Source: G963662675 sp963662675
Lineage (GTDB): Bacteria; Bacteroidota; Bacteroidia; Bacteroidales; Prolixibacteraceae
Direction: 5' to 3'
DNA length: 64,000 nt
Assembly: GCA_963662675.2 (NCBI GenBank)
Contig: CAXXHP010000004.1
Location: 682,001 to 746,000 of the forward strand
The notes beneath the pieces are model-generated. The model did not search any database. It was not told the origin of the DNA and was given only the letters and a program-made list of their open reading frames with translations. Both the position numbers and the translations under genes were made by a program. Below, in pieces: positions 1-8,575 of the stretch. Numbering within the stretch: the first letter of the stretch is position 1; each line of letters starts with the position of its first letter.

Positions 1-19
1 AATAATCAACAGGTTGACT

Positions 20-189
20 ATTTGGAGTGAGGGATTAAAAGCACTTCACTTTCAAACTGCACGGAGCCAATTCATTTATTCAATATTTTCTTTTTAAGCC
101 AATCGTCAGAGACAAATTGGTGGTGTTACAACAAAGAACTGCGGTTGAACTACCCGAAGAATCTCGGATACATATAGCTTTTGTTAGCG
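20..189 (+). repeat. Cassette-boundary repeat, copy R1
   Basis: Shares ordered blocks with 8122-8301 and 15743-15934: GGAGTGnGGGAT, an AACTTTCAAnCT segment, GGAGCCAATTC, AATCGTCnnAGAC, and the end ACATATAGCTTTTGTTAGCG (170-189). The left end may start before position 20 or outside the window. The terminal GTTA supplies the stop codon of the serine protease on the opposite strand. Boundaries are approximate. Confidence 0.7.
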
Positions 190-951
190 ACTGGGTTTTT
201 GATATTCAACATTATATTTTTCAAACATTTTCTTTAAATAGTTTACACTCCCAATTACACCAAGCTTTCCTTCGGCTCCAGAAACAATTCCAACTAAATA
301 ACCATTCTTATCTATTACTGGAGAACCGCTCCTCCCATCTGGCTGGGTATCTGTCGTTAAGGTTTTTATGTAATAATAATCTCCTAAATTCTTAATGCAT
401 TGAAGTTTTATCAAGGCAGGTTCGCTATTGTCTTTTTGTTTCATCCCCCATCCAACGGAATAAACAATTTCATTGGTTTTTATTGGGGTGTATCTTATTT
501 TTAGTGGATATAAATCAGAATAGGGTTTGTCTATTTCGAAAAGAATCCAATCTCGTACTTTTAGCGTGTTAAATTGCCCAATGTTTTCTCTTGAATTTGC
601 ATTAATCAATCGTTCAACTGAAACACTCTTTTCATTGTCATTCTTAGAATAAAGCTTCCAGTAATTAAAATTATTTCCCAAATCGATTGTTTTTAATCCA
701 TGCTGGTTTTCAAAAACCATAAATAAATGCTTACATGAAATTCCTAATGTGTCATATCCTGTATTTATGAGAAAAGAATTGGCCAGATCTTTATACGTTG
801 TATCATTAAAACTAATCTCATTTGTCAGGGCAAAACTGGGCCACTGAGATAGTGGTTTTTCAATCCAGTTTTCTTTAATAATTTCAGGGTCATTCTTACA
901 ACCCAGGGTCAATAGTATAAAACTGATTACTGTAATTCCTAGCCTTTTCAT
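184..951 (-). CDS. Trypsin-like serine peptidase, lipoprotein
   Basis: A 255-residue protein with a lipoprotein signal (hydrophobic stretch ending LLTLGC near residue 18), so probably anchored in the periplasm or outer membrane. GRSGSPVIDKNGYLVG near residue 210 is the nucleophile motif of chymotrypsin-fold proteases. SCKHLF near residue 75 fits the catalytic His and RDWILFEI near residue 135 the Asp. Substrate unknown. It is the only gene between repeats R1 and R2, and its TAA stop lies inside the terminal GTTAG of R1, so the repeat appears to complete the frame. Family assignment is good; the triad is read by eye. Confidence 0.8.
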   Translation of the reverse strand: MKRLGITVISFILLTLGCKNDPEIIKENWIEKPLSQWPSFALTNEISFNDTTYKDLANSFLINTGYDTLGISCKHLFMVFENQHGLKTIDLGNNFNYWKLYSKNDNEKSVSVERLINANSRENIGQFNTLKVRDWILFEIDKPYSDLYPLKIRYTPIKTNEIVYSVGWGMKQKDNSEPALIKLQCIKNLGDYYYIKTLTTDTQPDGRSGSPVIDKNGYLVGIVSGAEGKLGVIGSVNYLKKMFEKYNVEYQKPSR

Positions 952-995
952 ATTTACTTATTTACCGTATATTTTGTGTTTCCTGTTCAACCTTG

Positions 996-1146
996 CCGCT
1001 AATGGATAGCGTGTATGTTGAGTTGATGTAATTCAACATTTCAAGTTTTTCGTCAAATCGTCAAAGACGAATTGGCGGTGTTGCAACAAAGAACGGTAGT
1101 TGAATTATCCGCTGAACCCCACATTATAAATGCTTTTATTAAGGAC
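996..1146 (+). repeat. Cassette-boundary repeat, copy R2
   Basis: Contains TCGTCAAAGACGAATTGGCG and GTGTTGCAACAA (about 1058-1090) as in the copies at 8122 and 15743, and ends ATAAATGCTTTTATTAAGG. The left end GCTAATGG and right end TTATTAAGG are roughly complementary. It lies between the protease start and the next minus-strand gene. Confidence 0.65.
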
Positions 1147-1239
1147 TGACATTAATATCAACAGCTTCTCCTTTATAAAAAGGATCTTCAAAATACTTTA
1201 ACACAATAATCTGGCAGAAACAAATTTGGGTACTTATTA

Positions 1240-1617
1240 TCAAGGTCTGTTTTCAAATTTATCAATCCAGTCCCTCAGTGATTTTCTGCTTAAAGCCCCA
1301 AGTACAACAAATGATAATGCAGTAATGGGGAAAATGAACATCAAGGAAACTTTTAGAACTGTAGGATTTATTATAACTAAAATAATAAAAGCTATAAGTG
1401 CTATAATGCCACCAATTAATTCCCATTTCCACGCAAGTCCAAGCCCTAACAGACATGTCCCCATTACGGATAATTGCACTATTTCATTGACAGGCATGGG
1501 TTTTAAGGATCCAGAACCCAAATTTTCACCGAGAAACATTAATGCAAAAAATGCGATTAAGAGACCGCTTAATCCCCTAAGAATCCATCGTAATGAGTTG
1601 TTTGGTTTTTCACTCAT
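1240..1617 (-). CDS. Small integral membrane protein, unknown function
   Basis: A 125-residue protein with four predicted membrane segments (about residues 12-30, 45-62, 67-87 and 92-110) and a charged tail ending WIDKFENRP. No enzymatic motif or signal peptide is visible and I do not recognise the family. It is the only gene between repeats R2 and R3, in the same orientation as most cargo genes of this island. An overlapping plus-strand frame exists but lacks any protein-like pattern. Confidence 0.6.
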   Translation of the reverse strand: MSEKPNNSLRWILRGLSGLLIAFFALMFLGENLGSGSLKPMPVNEIVQLSVMGTCLLGLGLAWKWELIGGIIALIAFIILVIINPTVLKVSLMFIFPITALSFVVLGALSRKSLRDWIDKFENRP

Positions 1618-1771
1618 GTCATTTTCTACTTTGATTTTTCTTACTCGTATGACTTTTCAGTTTCGCCCCGTATTTTTCGGCGGGTTCAGGTCTCCACCCA
1701 ATTTTTTATATAATTTTTCTTTTTCATGTTAACTCATTTTGGATCTATTTGTTCAGTTTTACATACTTACT

Positions 1772-1896
1772 GCAAAACGGTTCGTGCGTGATTTCATAAG
1801 GGATTACTGGCTTCAAACCTATCAATTTACCACCCAAAATTGACAAGAATAAAAGTGTCCAAAAACCTCTAAAACCCTATGAAATATGCACATTGT
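1772..1896 (+). repeat. Cassette-boundary repeat, copy R3, interrupted by group II intron 1
   Basis: A diverged copy: the left end AAAACGGTTCGTGCGTG matches AACGGTTTGTGTATG of R5 and R6, and the right end reads ATATGCACATTGT, cut by the intron and continuing as TACCTG at 2638. Downstream, 2650-2815 holds further repeat-like AT-rich sequence including GTGCTTGACTGTGTGGGC near 2791, which I could not resolve into a unit. Confidence 0.55.
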
Positions 1897-2637
1897 GTGT
1901 GCCCTGCATGAGCAATTCAATGTTTAAAAAAGAATGAAAAATACAACTTTTTCTTACTAAACAATAAAGTGTAGCATGAAATTATTCCAGAGGGTGTAAG
2001 TCCCTTACGGGCGGAGGTAACGCTTCGAACCGTTAGCAAGTGGCAAGCTGGTTTACCGTGAGGTATGCAGTGAAGGAAGCCAACCGGCAAACTCTGGTAC
2101 TGACGAACAGTGAATGGAGTAAAGTTTTACGTTAGTAAAACCAAATGTCCGGGGGACATTTGACGAAATGAAAAGCGAAGCGGTGGGATAGGCTACGAAA
2201 CGCGGATAAGCAAGCACATCATTGTAACGTCCAACGAATACCATAATCGTTTTGTAGTAGATCCAGCAGTGATTGGAGGAAGGAAGATGCTCTTACCTGG
2301 AGAGGTCTCAATTTTCCGCAAGGACAGTTGAGAAGTCAGCAGAAGCCATAGTAGGCTTTGGAAATGAGCTGTCATCGAAAAGACAGAGGACTCACAGAAA
2401 AGCTGAAGGGCTGAACGATACGTTGTTGAAAATTCAATAGGGAGGTCTAAACTTAGAGTTTACTAGCCCTATTAAAAACTACAACAAAGGTCTAATGGTG
2501 AAAAGAGCATTAGGCTGATGCGTATCGAACCGCCGTATATGTTCCCGAGCAATGCGAAAGGAAGGAGCATAGCTCGCGTACGTACGGTGGTGTGAGAGGC
2601 GCACTGGCGGACTTTTAGTCGGTCAGCCGTCTACGAT
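1897..2637 (+). mobile_element. Group II intron 1, without ORF
   Basis: Begins GTGTGCCC (1897), the expected GUGYG-type 5' end, and ends near CTACGAT (2637). It is nearly identical to intron 2 over much of domains I-III, including GGGTGTAAGTCCC and the block from ATTGGAGGAAGG to GGGCTGAACGAT. Domain V lies at about 2529-2601 (GAACCGCCGTA...TACGGTGGTGTGAG). No maturase is encoded; domain IV is short, with two small hairpins. It also carries about 70 nt in domain I, with two hairpins, absent from intron 2, so it is a diverged lineage rather than a simple deletion. Splicing would need a maturase in trans. Confidence 0.85.
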
Positions 2638-2825
2638 TACCTGTTGGTTTTTTTGTCCTTTCATACGAGCTGCGACACTTTCATATTTGCCACCAACCTG
2701 ATTTTTTTGGGTAAGCGAAAAAGCATTTGATGACATATAAGCTCTTTTGCAATTTTGGATTTCAGTGTTGGCTTTTGGGCAAATTGCAAATGTGCTTGAC
2801 TGTGTGGGCTAATTCACTTTTGAAA

Positions 2826-4430
2826 TTAATACATCTTTTTCTTCAAAATTTTATCAGCTGCCAATTTACCGGTTAAAATACACATCGGCACTCCGGCAGG
2901 ACTAAAAGCCCATTGTCCGGCTTGATAAATATTTGGTATTGGTGTTAGGGTAGATTTATCAGAGTACTGCATTTTGTGAACCACTGGAATCGGTTTTTCA
3001 AATGACCACCCCACAATAGCTCCTTCTGAACTTCCTATCCTGTCTTTTATGCTCAATGGATTAAAAGAAAACTGTTTAATAATCTTTTCTCTTAGAAATG
3101 GAAAGATGGAATTGGTAATAACCTCAACCATTCGTGTTTCAAGTTCTATTTTGAACTCCTTGTACCAGCCAACCTCCACTAATTTTTCAAATAAATCGTA
3201 TTCGGCTAGCAAACTTATTATTACACCACTTTTCCCTTTTGGCGCCAGAGTTGGGTCTTTTAGTGCAGGTATAGAGATTTCGTAGGTGTTAAATTCAGTG
3301 AATTTGTCGAGCCACTCCATAATCTTTTTTTTCTCAATTTTCGACCAATTGTTAAGCAAATCATCCAGTTCCTTCCGGTGAGTCTGACCGAGCCCTTTTT
3401 TAGAAGGAGTATAAAAAAAGTGTCCGTGAGCAATTTTACCAAAACTTCCCGGAGGTTCGTCAACCTGCAAGTACAAACTAAAAACGGAGTCGGTACCTCG
3501 GCTTTTCAATATATCTAGCTTTTTCTTTTTGAATTCAGAAATAATTTTTGATGGAAGATTTTCTGTTGATGCAGATTTATATAATGTTTTTAAATCTGCT
3601 GCCCAAACAAGGTTGTCATATTTATATTCGATATTGTTATGGTCGGTTACCACATTATTTTTTGCTTCAACTTTAACCACAACTGTTTCAGTTTTTATTT
3701 CACCTCCCAGTTCTAATGTTTTTTCCTGCAAAAGTTTTGCCAGTGTGCCTACCCCACCCTTGGGATAGAAATAATCGAGGTAAAGCGAGAAATAGCTTAG
3801 TGCAAAAAATGAAGGGGTGTGTTTAAAAAAATGTTGGGAGATTATATCTCGAAGTGAGGCGTCTTTTACAATGCCATTCAAATATTCCTCAACGGGCATA
3901 TTCATCCGGTTAATCTTTCCAACTGTAAAAATAAATTTTGGCATCCAGGGTAGCAATTTTTTAAAAATGTATTGTTTGTCTCTTTTTAAATTTTTAAATG
4001 CTGGATTTTCAATATCATAAAGCACCTCCATATGCTTCATAATTTTCCGTATCACTCTTAAAACCTTTTCAATGTCCGTTTTACTTTCCGGGTATAGCTT
4101 AACAAGCAATTGTTTGTATTCTTCCAAACTGTCAATGTTTTCAACATGAATAATTTCATCGGCAACACCGAGTGAAACTTTGCTTTTAACCACTTCCATT
4201 TTAATTCCAAGATCTTCCAGCATTGGAAAAATAATACCGGCATTTTCGAGTGCCCTAACACCTGCTTCAAAGCAAAAACCATCACGATAAAAAGTATTAA
4301 CCAGTCCTCCACATTCCTTATTTTTTTCAACCAACAAAACGTTTTGTCCTGCACGGGCAAGGTAAACGGCCGAGGTTAGTCCCGCAATTCCTCCGCCAAC
4401 AACAATAGAATCATACTTATTGGTTCCCAT
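2826..4430 (-). CDS. Phytoene dehydrogenase-like NAD(P)/FAD-dependent oxidoreductase
   Basis: A 534-residue protein of the CrtI/carotenoid isomerase/retinol saturase type. The N-terminal dinucleotide-binding motif VVGGGIAGLTSAVYLARAG (residues 10-28) is followed by the acidic VEKNKECGG that contacts FAD. The C-terminal segment GQWAFSPAGVPMC is the second FAD-binding region. No signal peptide, so it is cytoplasmic or peripheral to the membrane. It starts 4 bp after the SDR stop codon, so the two are almost certainly co-transcribed and may act in sequence on a lipid or isoprenoid. The substrate cannot be read from sequence. Confidence 0.85.
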   Translation of the reverse strand: MGTNKYDSIVVGGGIAGLTSAVYLARAGQNVLLVEKNKECGGLVNTFYRDGFCFEAGVRALENAGIIFPMLEDLGIKMEVVKSKVSLGVADEIIHVENIDSLEEYKQLLVKLYPESKTDIEKVLRVIRKIMKHMEVLYDIENPAFKNLKRDKQYIFKKLLPWMPKFIFTVGKINRMNMPVEEYLNGIVKDASLRDIISQHFFKHTPSFFALSYFSLYLDYFYPKGGVGTLAKLLQEKTLELGGEIKTETVVVKVEAKNNVVTDHNNIEYKYDNLVWAADLKTLYKSASTENLPSKIISEFKKKKLDILKSRGTDSVFSLYLQVDEPPGSFGKIAHGHFFYTPSKKGLGQTHRKELDDLLNNWSKIEKKKIMEWLDKFTEFNTYEISIPALKDPTLAPKGKSGVIISLLAEYDLFEKLVEVGWYKEFKIELETRMVEVITNSIFPFLREKIIKQFSFNPLSIKDRIGSSEGAIVGWSFEKPIPVVHKMQYSDKSTLTPIPNIYQAGQWAFSPAGVPMCILTGKLAADKILKKKMY

Positions 4431-4434
4431 ACTT

Positions 4435-5403
4435 TTAATTATTTTGCGGTAAATTTAGTTTTGCAATTTCTATGCTCTTATCCCAAAGTTGGGAGGCAAC
4501 TTCGATGTCGAGAGCAGGTGGCGTGGGCTCTTCTTCCGTTGTAAGATTAAAGAATTTGTTGCTAACGTTTTTTAGTTCTTCCGATACGCCCAGATAATAC
4601 AAGGCTTCGGCCGATACTTCAACCGATTTTAATGTTTTATCTAAAAAATTTCGTTTAAACCATTTATAAACCGGTCCGTTTTCTTGCCCGGTTTCAGTTC
4701 TAACTGCTCCTGGATGCATCGCGTTAATAGTTACTCCCGAGTCTTTAAATTGTTCATGAAAAACATGCATCGATAGTATCTGTGCAAGTTTAGCTGAACC
4801 ATAACTTTTTAAGCCGGAGTATCGATGTTTTTCCCAGTTAATATCATCGAGGTGCAGACCCCAGGCGGCAAAACGATGTCCTTCGGAATTCACCAGAATA
4901 ATTCGTGCTGCAACTTGAGATTTAAGTTTATCCATAAGCAGATAATTAATGATGAAAGAGGAAAGGTAATGCACTACAAAAACTTTTTCAAAACCATCAG
5001 AAGTTAGTTCTTTTTTTGTCAGGTAAACGCCGGCGTTGTGTATCAGAACATCAATGGGTTTAGTCATATGTGTAAGCTCTTGGGCAGCTTTGTAAATATC
5101 ATTTAAACGGCTTAAATCGGCAATTATGAAATCGCATGAGGTTCCAAATTCATTTTCAATTTCCTGCTTAAGCGCCTCAGATTTTTGCAGATTGCGGTTA
5201 ATGCAAAGCATATTAGCACCTTTTGAGGCGTATTTACGAGCTGTAATCCGCCCTATACCTGAAGTAGCTCCGGTAATCACCACCAAATTGTCCGTAAAAT
5301 CATCAGAACAGATTTTTGGGTCTTTCCGGTTGTTTCTTATCATGGCATACACATTCGTCCAGGTGTACTCTTTGAAGTATTTTGTAAACTTTTTGTTCTT
5401 CAT
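4435..5403 (-). CDS. Short-chain dehydrogenase/reductase
   Basis: Rossmann-fold SDR of about 322 residues. Visible motifs are TGATSGIG (cofactor loop), HNAG (structural), Ser in VNSEGH and YGSAK (catalytic Tyr and Lys). The N-terminal 40 residues before the fold and the VNSEGHRFAAWGLHLDDINW segment resemble retinol dehydrogenase/WW-domain oxidoreductase-like SDRs. I chose the Met at 5403 because the family begins there; an in-frame ATG lies 10 codons upstream. It precedes the FAD oxidoreductase by 4 bp, so coupled translation is likely. Confidence 0.85.
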   Translation of the reverse strand: MKNKKFTKYFKEYTWTNVYAMIRNNRKDPKICSDDFTDNLVVITGATSGIGRITARKYASKGANMLCINRNLQKSEALKQEIENEFGTSCDFIIADLSRLNDIYKAAQELTHMTKPIDVLIHNAGVYLTKKELTSDGFEKVFVVHYLSSFIINYLLMDKLKSQVAARIILVNSEGHRFAAWGLHLDDINWEKHRYSGLKSYGSAKLAQILSMHVFHEQFKDSGVTINAMHPGAVRTETGQENGPVYKWFKRNFLDKTLKSVEVSAEALYYLGVSEELKNVSNKFFNLTTEEEPTPPALDIEVASQLWDKSIEIAKLNLPQNN

Positions 5404-5453
5404 TGAATTCAAAGAAATTTTAATTAGACACAACCTGCGTTTAAACCCAGCAA

Positions 5454-6137
5454 TTAAAACAATATGCCTAAAGACAAGGAATACGTTTGATTACGCAAAG
5501 GTGCAGGTTCACCACCTTGAACTGTTGGCATTAGCAAGGTATTCCATCCAATGGTTTGGCGGTAATCGAAAAAGCATTCTTGGTTAAAAAGGTCGAATTC
5601 CAGACCCAGGCCGTAAATAAAGTTATAGTCAAAATCGTCCATTCCATCGGTATCTCCCGATTCTTCAATCGGTACCTTTACACCGCCTCCAACATCAATA
5701 GAGCCATCCACTGTGTATTTACCCTTCAGCAACATCGAAAGTGCAAATCCACTGCTTCCGTAAACACCAACATTGCCGATGTTCAGAAAATTATAACGAA
5801 ACATAATTGGAAGCTCGAAATAATCAATTTTATATTCCGATGATGTACTAAGAGGAGGCAGAGTGGTTGCAACATTTTGCACCGAACCCTTTTGGGTATA
5901 CATAAATTCCTGCTGTACGCTGAACACATCTGTTATTGGAAACCGTAAAAAGAATGCACCGAAGAATCCATTTCTTGATTCTGAATCAACATCATAAGAG
6001 ATGTCTGCAGTTTTACTGCCGTATTGGGTTGCAATGTTATATCCTGCTTTAAATCCAAACTTTACCCCTGTTTGGGCATTTAACACGTTTAAAGAAAAGA
6101 AAGAAAGAATAATACAAAGAAATACTGATTTTTTCAT
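5454..6137 (-). CDS. Outer-membrane beta-barrel protein, PorT-like
   Basis: A 227-residue protein with a Sec signal ending VLNAQ (about residue 22). It then shows alternating hydrophobic/aromatic strands typical of eight-stranded barrels: KFGFKAGYNIATQ, GFFGAFFLRFPIT, FSVQQEFMYTQKGS, YFELPIMFRYNF, GVYGSSGFALSML, and a C-terminal strand ending in Phe (LSLGILF). It sits between the NTF2-like gene and the SDR on the same strand. Its job in this operon is unknown; passage of a hydrophobic substrate or product across the outer membrane would fit. Confidence 0.8.
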   Translation of the reverse strand: MKKSVFLCIILSFFSLNVLNAQTGVKFGFKAGYNIATQYGSKTADISYDVDSESRNGFFGAFFLRFPITDVFSVQQEFMYTQKGSVQNVATTLPPLSTSSEYKIDYFELPIMFRYNFLNIGNVGVYGSSGFALSMLLKGKYTVDGSIDVGGGVKVPIEESGDTDGMDDFDYNFIYGLGLEFDLFNQECFFDYRQTIGWNTLLMPTVQGGEPAPLRNQTYSLSLGILF

Positions 6138-6193
6138 GTTTTATTTTTTTGATTATTTGCATTAAAATATAAACACTTTAATATTATTTATGT

Positions 6194-6667
6194 TTATCCA
6201 AATTTCCTTTTCATAAACTTTCTGTAGGCCTTGCCAAACCTTGGTATATTATCAAAAATATCGCCCCATAAATCGTAATAGTCGCGTTGTTCTATTATTT
6301 TTCCTTCCTCGTTTAGTGTAAGTCGGCTTGCTCCATACATAATGGAGTTTGGGTATTTTTTAAATCCAATTGTCATTTCCCATTCAATAAAAACCTGGTT
6401 TTCCTGCATAAACGAATTAACAATTTTCATTTTTAGGTCTTTCGACCTTTGGGTCAGGCGTTCGGTCATGGCTTTAAAATTTACCATTCCTTTTAATTCC
6501 TGTATTGAATCTCTGAAATAAATGTCCTCGTGGTAAAAAGGAAGAATATGAGACCAGTCAGGTTTACCGTCGGTATTGTAGGTTTGAGACCAAAGTTCAT
6601 TTACGGTTTCAATACAGGTAATTTTGTTCTTTTCGATATCTTGTTCTACGGCGTTAATTTTTCCCAT
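6194..6667 (-). CDS. SnoaL/NTF2-like fold protein
   Basis: A 157-residue protein with the cone-shaped NTF2 pattern: helix VNELWSQTYN, then DWSHILPFYHEDIYFRDSIQELKG, then strands VFIEWEMTIGF and IMYGASRLTLNEEGKIIEQRDYYDLWG. No signal peptide. Such proteins act as small isomerases, cyclases or ligand binders; no catalytic residue can be assigned. It lies 24 bp downstream of the DUF2141-like gene. Similar NTF2-like/SDR/FAD-oxidoreductase/lipocalin sets occur in other bacteria in photo-oxidative or lipid-stress clusters, which I recall rather than can test here. Confidence 0.75.
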   Translation of the reverse strand: MGKINAVEQDIEKNKITCIETVNELWSQTYNTDGKPDWSHILPFYHEDIYFRDSIQELKGMVNFKAMTERLTQRSKDLKMKIVNSFMQENQVFIEWEMTIGFKKYPNSIMYGASRLTLNEEGKIIEQRDYYDLWGDIFDNIPRFGKAYRKFMKRKFG

Positions 6668-6690
6668 ATACCGCTGGTTATATAAGATGG

Positions 6691-7101
6691 TTATTTTTTC
6701 AAATACATGACTTCACAATTTAAAGTAGTATCACTTTTAAGTTCAAAAATAGTTTTTTTGTGAGATGGTGGTCCAAATTTCCCTTTTGCATTATTTGAAA
6801 ATCCAAAACCTTCTTTTGGCATTCCAATCCAACTTGTGTCAAGTTTTTTATTGCTATTTTCGTCGTGAAAATATCTAAAAGTATATTTTCCCGGTCTTAA
6901 GTCTTTTATGTTTATAATACAACTGTTATCTTTTATATCCTGAAAAACTGCCTTTATTGAGTTTTTATTTTCATCCTGCAAATCAAGCACTACTTGCCCC
7001 TTGCTATTGTTTAAATTGTTTATTACAATTTTTAATGAGGATGGTTTTTGAAACGACCACAATATGAGGGAGCATATGAATAACAATGAAATTTTTAGCA
7101 T
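6691..7101 (-). CDS. DUF2141 family secreted protein
   Basis: A 136-residue protein with an N-terminal hydrophobic signal (LLFICSLILWSF). It carries the family features: VVLDLQDENKNS, the PGKYTFRYFHDENSNKKLDTSW region, and GMPKEGFGFSNNAKGKFGPP before a final strand. DUF2141 proteins are small periplasmic or surface beta-sandwich proteins of unknown function, often next to lipid/carotenoid or oxidative-stress genes. It follows the lipocalin by 11 bp on the same strand. Confidence 0.8.
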   Translation of the reverse strand: MLKISLLFICSLILWSFQKPSSLKIVINNLNNSKGQVVLDLQDENKNSIKAVFQDIKDNSCIINIKDLRPGKYTFRYFHDENSNKKLDTSWIGMPKEGFGFSNNAKGKFGPPSHKKTIFELKSDTTLNCEVMYLKK

Positions 7102-7112
7102 TTCTAAAAAAA

Positions 7113-7649
7113 TTATTCGGTTGACTTTTGTTCTACTTTTATCAGTTCATTTACATCATATCCTCTTTGGGTTATTTTTTCAAGCAAATCGTTATACAAG
7201 GTTATTTCCATTTGAGGTGTACGCGACAAAATCCAAAGGTACTTATCTGAACTACTACCAATAACAGCCCAGTTATAATCTTCATCAAGTTCAAGAACAA
7301 AATAATCACCATAGAAAAACAAAAAAAAGGAGACCTTTAATTTTGATGGTATTTCCAGATTAGGAATCTTTGCTTTTCCAATAGCCACTGATTTTTCACC
7401 ATCCAGCATGACTTTATAACCTTCATTTTCCACGTTTATCTTCCCATCTTTACGATACGAATATGTTGCGGTTACACCAACTAAACCGCGTTCAAACGAA
7501 TGGTCAAAACGTGCTATCTCATACCATTTACCAAGATATTTTTCAATATCCAACTCTTGAACTACTGTTTTATCTATCATATTATTTTGTCCATTACACG
7601 AAATTAGCGATAGAAAGGTGGTTAATATTAAAATTATATTTTTCCCCAT
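7113..7649 (-). CDS. blc: Bacterial lipocalin (Blc-like) lipoprotein
   Basis: A 178-residue protein with a lipoprotein signal (LSLISC, Cys19). The lipocalin signature LGKWYEIARFDHSFERGL is near residues 39-56, followed by TATYSYRKDGKINVENEGY. The later strands YFVLELDEDYNWAVIGSSS and YLWILSRTP are typical. Blc proteins bind lysophospholipids or other hydrophobic ligands at the outer membrane. The ATG overlaps the end of the upstream glycosylase reading frame by 16 bp, suggesting translational coupling in the intact operon. Confidence 0.9.
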   Translation of the reverse strand: MGKNIILILTTFLSLISCNGQNNMIDKTVVQELDIEKYLGKWYEIARFDHSFERGLVGVTATYSYRKDGKINVENEGYKVMLDGEKSVAIGKAKIPNLEIPSKLKVSFFLFFYGDYFVLELDEDYNWAVIGSSSDKYLWILSRTPQMEITLYNDLLEKITQRGYDVNELIKVEQKSTE

Positions 7650-8055
7650 GTTTCTATTTCTCCAGCAGTTAGTTTAAATAAGGGATGTGTTTCAAATTTG
7701 GAAACAATTAAAAGTTCATTGTATTTTTGCATATCTCTTATTTTTAGTTTTTCAAAAAAATAATTTCTTTCGAACTCAAGTTGCCCCTGAATTTACATGA
7801 TTTTTTTGATATTTTCAATGGGGTAAATTTTGACTTGCCAAAATGATAATTTCTGGAATTAGCTTCAATCCATACATATAGAAGATAGAAGTTTATTGCA
7901 TCCAAAGTTTCTTTTGTTTTTTTTAATCTATGAAGTTGTGGATGATTACGGTAGCCTCTCGTTTTATCTTTTAGAACTTTTTTAGCAAAAAAAGTTTCTC
8001 TCCAAAGGGCTTGTAGCCCCTTAGGGCAAAAGCGTTGGCAAAACAAAATCTTCAT
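7634..8055 (-). pseudogene. Pyrimidine-dimer DNA glycosylase (endonuclease V-like), frameshifted
   Basis: The first 85 or so codons give KGLQALWRETFFAKKVL, GYRNHPQLHRLK and INFYLLYVWIEANSRNY, which match the T4 endonuclease V/pyrimidine-dimer glycosylase family (Pyr_excise). The frame ends early at 7744. The family's C-terminal part (QGQLEFERNYFFEKLKIRD, then QKYNELLIVSKFETHPLF) continues in another frame from about 7780 to a stop at 7634. One missing T near 7790 (AAATTCAGG for AAATTTCAGG) would restore it. The N-terminus MKILFCQRFCP does not resemble the family and may also be damaged. Pseudogene or sequencing error cannot be separated here. Confidence 0.75.
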
Positions 8056-8121
8056 CGAGCTCTCAAATTATTTAATCAATTTAGTTGACAGTTAATTTCG
8101 GGTTTTTTCTTTTAACCTTCC

Positions 8122-8301
8122 AGGTAACGGTGGAGTGCGGGATGAAAAGTGATGAACTTTCAAGCTCGCACGGAGCCAATTCGTTTATTCAATATTTCAA
8201 ATTTTCCGTCAATCGTCAAAGATGAATTGGCGGTGTTGCAACAACGAGCTGAAGTTGGATTACCAGCTGAAACCCGCATTACATATAGCTTTTATTACCG
8301 C
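8122..8301 (+). repeat. Cassette-boundary repeat, copy R4
   Basis: Left end CAGGTAACGGTGGAGTGCGG, then a GTGCGGGATGAAAAGT/AACTTTCAAGCTCGCAC stem, then GAATTGGCGGTGTTGCAACAA, and right end ACATATAGCTTTTATTACCG (8281-8300). Left GGTAAC and right ATTACC are nearly complementary. It is about 70% like R6 by eye. It sits between the start of the minus-strand glycosylase-lipocalin operon and the plus-strand VTT gene. Confidence 0.75.
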
Positions 8302-8575
8302 TATGTGCTTATTTTTTTAATACATGCCATAAATTTATTTCCAAAGAAATTTAAAAGTACAAAATTAGACTATCTTCGCCACAAGTATAAAATCTAAGAA
8401 ATCAAATTTAATTGGAGCAGTAATAATTCTTACCATTTCAATTAGATTGATAATTATTTTATCCCCTTACATCATTCCATTATCAATTATTTTACTGATA
8501 ATGGAATGTCTGGTTTAACTGAAGTAAACATGGATATTTAGAATAATCTATGAAAGCTTACAAAGTGGAAGGAAT

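Noticed and set aside
117..395. Plus-strand open frame of 92 codons
   Set aside because: It spans repeat R1 and the antisense strand of the serine protease and has no protein-like pattern.
1226..1732. 168-codon plus-strand frame
   Set aside because: Antisense to the small membrane protein; its composition is that of a shadow frame.
8398..8520. Possible 40-residue hydrophobic peptide upstream of the VTT gene
   Set aside because: The frame has two helices' worth of hydrophobic residues but no ATG/GTG start, so it cannot be supported.
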